From Flavipsychrobacter sp. (GTDB lineage: Bacteria; Bacteroidota; Bacteroidia; Chitinophagales; Chitinophagaceae), in the NCBI GenBank assembly GCA_021155965.1, contig JAJNBJ010000004.1, positions 158,985-222,984 on the forward strand: a stretch of 64,000 nucleotides of DNA, written 5' to 3'. The translations under genes were made by a program, and so were the position numbers. This document shows positions 61,401 to 64,000 of the stretch, piece by piece (positions within the stretch are counted from its first letter, which is position 1; every line of letters begins with the position of its first letter). The notes under the pieces are model-generated. The model was not told the origin of the DNA and searched no databases. It worked only from the letters and a program-made list of their open reading frames with translations.

Positions 61401-63154
61401 GTAGCTATGGCAGATGTGCTCTGCGTTACTCCGTCTACATATACATTGCCTGCTCCATCTGTGGTAACGCCATACCCATCATCGCCATTGCTACCGCCAA
61501 AGTAAGTAGCCCATTGAATGGTGCCTGAGCCGCTAAATTTTGTAAGGAAAGCATCATGGGCGCCACCGCCATAAGTTGTCTGATATGCCCCTGAAGTGGT
61601 GATGCCTGATGTGGTTGAAGTGCTCCCAGTAAAGTACACGTTCCCGGTTCCATCTGTTGTTATACCATAACCAACATCATCAGCTGCACCACCGTAATAA
61701 GTAGCCCATTGGATAGTACCTGCACTATTGAATTTTGCGAGAAATGCCTCAAAAACTCCTCCACCATAAGCCGTTTGGTAGGCTCCAGAAGTAGCAATGC
61801 CAGTTGTGCTGCCCGTCCATCCTGTAATATATACATTGCCTGATCCGTCACTAGCAATTTTATAGCCATGGTCATCAAAATTACCACCATAGTAAGTAGC
61901 CCATTGAATGGTGCCAGTACCGTCGAACTTGGCAATAAAAGCATCATTCATACCGCCCCCATAAATCACCTGGTAAGCCCCTGGCGTCGCCACGCCAGAT
62001 GTACTGGAGGTATTTCCTGTAATGTATACATTACCGCTTCCGTCCGTAGCTATCCCATATCCTCTTTCGCCACCGCTTCCCCCGTAATAGGTAGCCCATT
62101 GTATAGATCCTGCAGGGTTAAACTTTGCAATATAAGCATCCTGGATTCCTGCCAGAGTAGTTTGATAAGCACCTGATGTGGCAATACCCGCAGAACCATA
62201 TGTAAATCCTGTTATAAATACGTTCCCGGAACCATCAGTTGCCACTCCCCAACTTTGATCATTGTTGTTGCCGCCAAAGTAGGTAGCCCATGCCAGAGTA
62301 GGGTCTATAACTAGTGTGCCTGTGTAGTCCGCTACGGTATAGCTTAGGATACTATCCTGTAACTTAAAGCTGCATTTTACTTCCTGTTTGTTTGTATTAT
62401 AACTATACGGGGTTTGTTCAGTAATTGTTCCTTGCGGCGTTTTTGCGATCAGTTGGCCATCTTTATCCAATGTTAAGTTGGTAGCTCCGCCATATTTTAG
62501 TTTTATGTCGCTAACCTTACCGCCTTCGTGCACCACAAATTCGTGTTTTAAGTGGTCGCCGGCTGTATATAGTACCCAGTCAATCTTTGGGTAAACATCT
62601 TTGTAAATAATACGCTTAAAAGCATGAGCGGTTGCACCTTTTTCTCCGAATGCTGCTGTAAAATACCGTTCAAAATATTCCTGCCCCTGCTCCGTTATTA
62701 CTTTTGCATTTTTGTTTGCGCCTACTAATTCTACGTCCATGCGGTACATAGTGTAGGCAGATGGAGTGTTGTCCGGCGTTTGCCCCTTCGACAGGCTCAG
62801 GATGATACTGGAATTTGGAATTTGTGATTTTTCCGGGTTGTCACAATTACCAAACTGATAATGAATTGCGCCATTGCCAATAAATATGTTTAGCCCATTA
62901 GCTGCCGCCAGTTTAAATTGTATATCGTTACGCGCATTGCCAAACTGATCGGTTATCTGCCCTTTGTTTTCGATAAAAGACAGATTAGAACCAGGAGCCA
63001 ATTTCTCAGTTAGCTGATAGTTATTATGATGAAGCGAGTTGTTGCCTAACGGATTTCCATGACCCGGTATCTGAGCATTCCGGGCTGAGTTTTCCTTAGC
63101 ACAAAGGGGGATGGCAGCGGATAAAATGAGCAATAAGATCAGGTTCTTTTTCAT
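55418..63154 (-). CDS. Giant T9SS adhesin: DUF7948-like, SBBP propeller, Ig array, PKD
   Basis: About 2578 residues. The ATG at 63154 starts the signal MKKNLILLLILSAAIPLCA; another ATG lies 30 bases upstream. Domains in order: a DUF7948-like domain (about 45-285, SFIENKGQITDQFGNARNDIQ...YKDVYPKIDWVLY); seven SBBP repeats (about 290-690, each with IQWATYYGG and GNVYITG); about 18 Big2-like Ig modules of about 70 residues (to about 2150), each with a Cys near the start (VCVGST) and another near the end (GC), interrupted by two copies of a different TVTGGGxYC module; three PKD/Ig-like modules (about 2220-2480); and a type A T9SS tail (VILPNPNKGVFTIKGH...GMYMLTLRCG). It is probably a long fibre-like surface adhesin. 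The DUF7948-like part contains REP-derived sequence. Confidence 0.92.
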   Translation of the reverse strand: MKKNLILLLILSAAIPLCAKENSARNAQIPGHGNPLGNNSLHHNNYQLTEKLAPGSNLSFIENKGQITDQFGNARNDIQFKLAAANGLNIFIGNGAIHYQFGNCDNPEKSQIPNSSIILSLSKGQTPDNTPSAYTMYRMDVELVGANKNAKVITEQGQEYFERYFTAAFGEKGATAHAFKRIIYKDVYPKIDWVLYTAGDHLKHEFVVHEGGKVSDIKLKYGGATNLTLDKDGQLIAKTPQGTITEQTPYSYNTNKQEVKCSFKLQDSILSYTVADYTGTLVIDPTLAWATYFGGNNNDQSWGVATDGSGNVFITGFTYGSAGIATSGAYQTTLAGIQDAYIAKFNPAGSIQWATYYGGSGGERGYGIATDGSGNVYITGNTSSTSGVATPGAYQVIYGGGMNDAFIAKFDGTGTIQWATYYGGNFDDHGYKIASDGSGNVYITGWTGSTTGIATSGAYQTAYGGGVFEAFLAKFNSAGTIQWATYYGGAADDVGYGITTDGTGNVYFTGSTSTTSGITTSGAYQTTYGGGAHDAFLTKFSGSGTIQWATYFGGSNGDDGYGVTTDGAGNVYVDGVTQSTSAIATSGAYQTTLAGSLDIFLAKFSSSGAILWGTYYGGSDIENQPGIAFDGTGNIFITGLTLSTSGIASAGAHQPAFGGVIDGFLAEFNSSGAIQWATYYGGSAEDRGTGIAADGLANIYISGYTLSTSGIATSGTYQATFAGGIDAFLAKFLPISISGSNSVCAGSSITLTPTPAGGTWSSSNTTIATVGSSTGIVTGIASGVATISYTTGSGTVTKLITVNPLPSAITGTSTICSGSSTTLSTTTTGGTWSSSSTATATVNPSTGVVLSIGPASVTLDICYMLPTGCRQCLPMTVNALPTAFTVTGGGSYCAGDPGLHVGLGSSSTGINYELYRGGVATGIIVAGTGGAIDFGLHTIAGTYTVMATITATGCTRLMTGSVTITITPLPTLTCGPSAICVGGSVAPCTPSPAGGIWASSNTSVATIGSLSGLVNGVATGTATLTYTSTGGCYTTSGITVTTSPCPLSLTSVCIGGVTTFTNCISGGLWTSSNPSVANIGSLSGTVTGTGAGTAIISYSLGSSSCTVTGTMSVTSSVAPITGPTFACVGSTSSLSHTTPGGTWSSSNTAMATVGTTGIVTGIGTGIVTITYSVTGCTTTKTITVHATPATIIGPSHTCHPTCITEANSVGGGVWSGTSTIASVGSTSGMVCPTMTGVATITYSIGGCYVTKPITVYPTPTVITGSATVCVGATSALTNGLAGGTWSSSSIGIATIGSTGLVTGVSPGTTTISYTMSSGCASYLTITVTTAPAAISGTSNICPGLCSTYTNATGGGTWSTSPTAAGTIHATTGLYCGIAAGPATISYTIGGCSATFPVTVSTGPAPITGTTNVCVGSTTTLSDATPGGTWASSDISRATVGSATGIVTGVSTGTILISYTVGICPPAIAPVIINDVMPISGTPVVCVGQTMYLTNASLIGSWSSSDISKATINSSGLVTGMSAGTATITYMMPTGCFATMVVTVNPAPTSLTGPSTVCVGQTITLGPGTLSGGTWISSNTNASVSSTGVVTGVTVGYATISYVHTATGCFATRAITINGTPPAITGADDICVSTCATFTNPLAGGTWSTASSAATVGPSSGIVCAGASAGSAVISYTTPGTGCTVTKPVNIVLPPATITGAPGICAFSSTTLTSATTGGVWTSSNPVVASIGPGSGIVYGNTAGTATISYTLGCTTTRAVTINVAPPAITGATNICTGITTHLGNPLVGGRWYSSDTTIATVDSLTGIVTGRIPGAAVITYGLSNGCSNSVTVTVSPGIAPITGINRVCVGTSTLLSDASPGGVWSSSNPSVATITVSGLVTGTAIGTTTISYVVSGICPVTMVVTVNPNPGTITGATAVCAGSNITLSNPVSGGLWSSGSLSLATVNSTSGIVTGVAAGVADITYSMGVGCEAATYVTVNPLPLPISGPNSVCAAGTFTLTNATAGGTWSSSVSSIASVGSTGIVTGSSAGTALISYSISTGCAATHPVTIHPMPGPIAGASAVCLSGTITLSNAVTGGTWTSSTTGIMTVGSSSGVVSGIALGSATITYQLPAGCYVTTTLSVTPLPSGYTVTGGGNYCGGGTGVAIGLSSSSVGVNYMLRLGASSVGPFAGTGGAISFGLHTLTGTYTVTGTSTATGCTATMIGSAAVGITPFVVPAVSFTAVPSDTICSGATVVFTPIPVNGGSAPAYHWSVNGISVSAASTYSFIPANGDIVKVKMTSNAMCPLPDSAIYQDTMSVIPFGTPVVNLVPVPNDTVCQGTAVTVNAVTIFGGTAPDHRWMHNGTYVGGTSSYSFVPNDNDEVYCIMTSNYPCRYISIDTSQKVVFTVDTPKLPSVVIAATPGTTIELGQTDTLYVITDAVNPTYQWYINGIPVPGATTNTYISSSFSYPIPDSVSCLVTSNDVCVVSAHNWIYITVIQIDRTGVGSISMNTDIVILPNPNKGVFTIKGHIGSATEREVSVEIINMIGQTVYKNIASTTDGKIDEQVRLSEQLANGMYMLTLRCGSENRMFHLQVNR
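62785..62805 (-). repeat. REP-like sequence inside the giant adhesin gene
   Basis: The plus strand reads CCTTCGACAGGCTCAGGATGA, one base different from the core of the palindrome at 8710-8736. On the coding strand it gives IILSLSKGQ, in frame, between the DUF7948-like segments HYQFGNCDNPEKS and YTMYRMDVELVG. The repeat appears to have been inserted and kept as coding sequence. Confidence 0.75.
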
Positions 63155-63943
63155 AAGTAGGTTTTTGGTGGTCTGTATATACATTAGGCGGTAGTTGTAA
63201 TTGAAATGTTAGTAAGTGTTCTGTGTGAGGGTTAAATGTTGTTTAGTTTTTATATGGTATAGTTAACCAGGTACAAATATAAGGTTATTTTAATGAATAA
63301 AATCATATTCAGCGATATTGAACCGGGTCTGAACATTGTAAAATTCCGCAGGATTTTAGTAGTGGCAAAATCAAATTTCCGTGAATTGTGCCATGGTGGA
63401 AAAAACTTTTCTGTATTTCTCTTCAGAGGCTCTCCCTCATGCCTTGCGTGCTTGCAAACAAGTCCGCCGGGATCCGTGCGATGTAGTTTAATGTAACCTT
63501 TCCCTGCAGATATTTCATCTCATTACATAGGTGGGATAATGCATTGCAAAAATAAATTTTGATCATTCAAACCCGCTACCACAGCGGGTTTCAAATAGCA
63601 AAAATACCTTGACGGTACAGTTTCAGTACCGTCAAGGAAAATTAATTTTTTCGGCAAAAATTTCCTTCAGAACTTTACACCATAATAACTCCCGGTCATT
63701 GCGAGGAACGAAGCAACCTCACACTGTAATGGCGAATTGCGAAAACGAATGTTTGAGCGGATCGGGCCTGCCCGCCGCAGCTTTAGCGAAGGAGGGGTGG
63801 TTAGCGCGCGCAGAAAAACTTTGCCTCCCAATGTTCGGGTGGGTGCCCTTGATGGTTAATTTTTTCGGCACGGGGCACAAGTTTCTTTGAATGACTGACA
63901 AATGTCTAGTCCTGAAAAAACCTTACACATAAAAGTGTAAACA
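63155..63943. other. Non-coding right-edge region with dispersed repeats
   Basis: No convincing gene is seen. It contains the 63607-63680 repeat, a GTCATTGCGAGGAACGAAGCA-type sequence (about 63694-63723) of the kind scattered through many genomes, and GC-rich repeat debris at 63760-63860. An inverted TTACAC/GTGTAA pair near 63922-63940 lies just before the probable transposase start. Short frames at 63293 and 63609 look non-coding. Confidence 0.6.
63607..63680 (-). repeat. Dispersed 55-bp repeat, copy 2, with perfect palindrome
   Basis: The part 63626-63680 is the reverse complement of 22193-22247 (48 of 55 positions). Here it ends in a perfect 12-bp inverted repeat, CCTTGACGGTAC (63607-63618) and GTACCGTCAAGG (63626-63637), around a seven-base loop. 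The first copy keeps only a broken form of this palindrome (GACGGTACACCCGTGACGG). Confidence 0.75.
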
Positions 63944-64000
63944 ATGGAAAGACAGAAAGGTTTTAAGGGTCAAAAAGGCAGAAGATCTAAATATGATATT
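63944..64000 (+). CDS. Probable transposase N-terminus, cut by window edge
   Basis: Only 19 codons are visible (ERQKGFKGQKGRRSKYDI after the Met). The basic, helix-turn-helix-like start resembles orfA-type transposases of insertion sequences in Bacteroidetes, and it lies after repeat-rich DNA with an inverted TTACAC/GTGTAA pair. The call rests on little sequence, and another DNA-binding protein is possible. Confidence 0.4.
   Translation, partial: MERQKGFKGQKGRRSKYDI

Noticed and set aside
63609..63890. 93-codon plus frame near the right edge
   Set aside because: It consists of intergenic repeat sequence (GTCATTGCGAGGAACG type) and has no plausible protein features.

Overview
The window looks like a chromosomal segment of a Bacteroidetes bacterium, most likely a member of the Chitinophagaceae or a close relative. 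Evidence: promoters with the phylum-type TAnnTTTG -7 box and few Shine-Dalgarno sites; several giant secreted proteins ending in type IX secretion (T9SS) sorting domains of both types (short type A tail, and the longer gliding-motility-associated type B tail); Bacteroidetes families such as DUF4294, DUF4838, DUF5777, DUF6089-like and GSCFA; and palindromic intergenic repeats. I saw no tRNA, rRNA or CRISPR array. Family names are assigned by recognition, not by a database search.

Layout. 1-3.3 kb (minus): a seven-heme cytochrome c running off the left edge, a small exported protein and tyrS. 3.5-8.2 kb: outer-membrane and periplasmic unknowns, the ribosomal pair rpmI-rplT without infC next to it, a pRiA4b ORF-3-like protein, and miaA, which has no ordinary start codon and lies against a heptad-repeat hairpin. 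8.2-8.8 kb: a frameshifted GIY-YIG nuclease gene between two copies of a ~130-bp palindromic repeat. 9-12.2 kb (minus): a DUF5777 barrel, YceI, a cytochrome-like lipoprotein, a membrane/OB-fold protein and a thioesterase. 12.2-14.5 kb: a DUF4838/discoidin lipoprotein.

14.5-21.3 kb (minus) holds a coherent set: single-domain response regulator, membrane-anchored HEAT protein, processive family-2 glycosyltransferase, and a TPR protein with a YaiO-type outer-membrane barrel. I read this as a synthase-dependent exopolysaccharide machine resembling NfrAB/Pga in architecture. 21.8-22.9 kb is a non-coding, repeat-rich kilobase.

22.9-36.5 kb (plus) carries four consecutive T9SS cargo genes, one with seven tandem repeats of exactly 273 bp, plus a relic of a lost T9SS tail. 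uvrB follows, then a T9SS-secreted NHL-propeller/Ig-array protein, then prfA.

43.8-54.3 kb is a cell-surface polysaccharide locus: two tandem Wzz-like proteins, an O-antigen ligase/polymerase-like protein, a GSCFA protein, an MBOAT O-acyltransferase with an AlgJ-like partner (and a relic of a second AlgJ-like gene), and two polytopic GT-C-like membrane proteins. 55.4-63.2 kb (minus) is one giant gene of about 2580 codons: DUF7948-like domain, SBBP propeller, about 18 Ig-like modules, PKD-like modules and a T9SS type A tail. The right edge has dispersed repeats and the first codons of a probable transposase.

Overall the segment mixes conserved housekeeping genes (tyrS, rpmI-rplT, miaA, uvrB, prfA) with a large surface and adhesion repertoire shaped by repeat expansion, duplication and decay.
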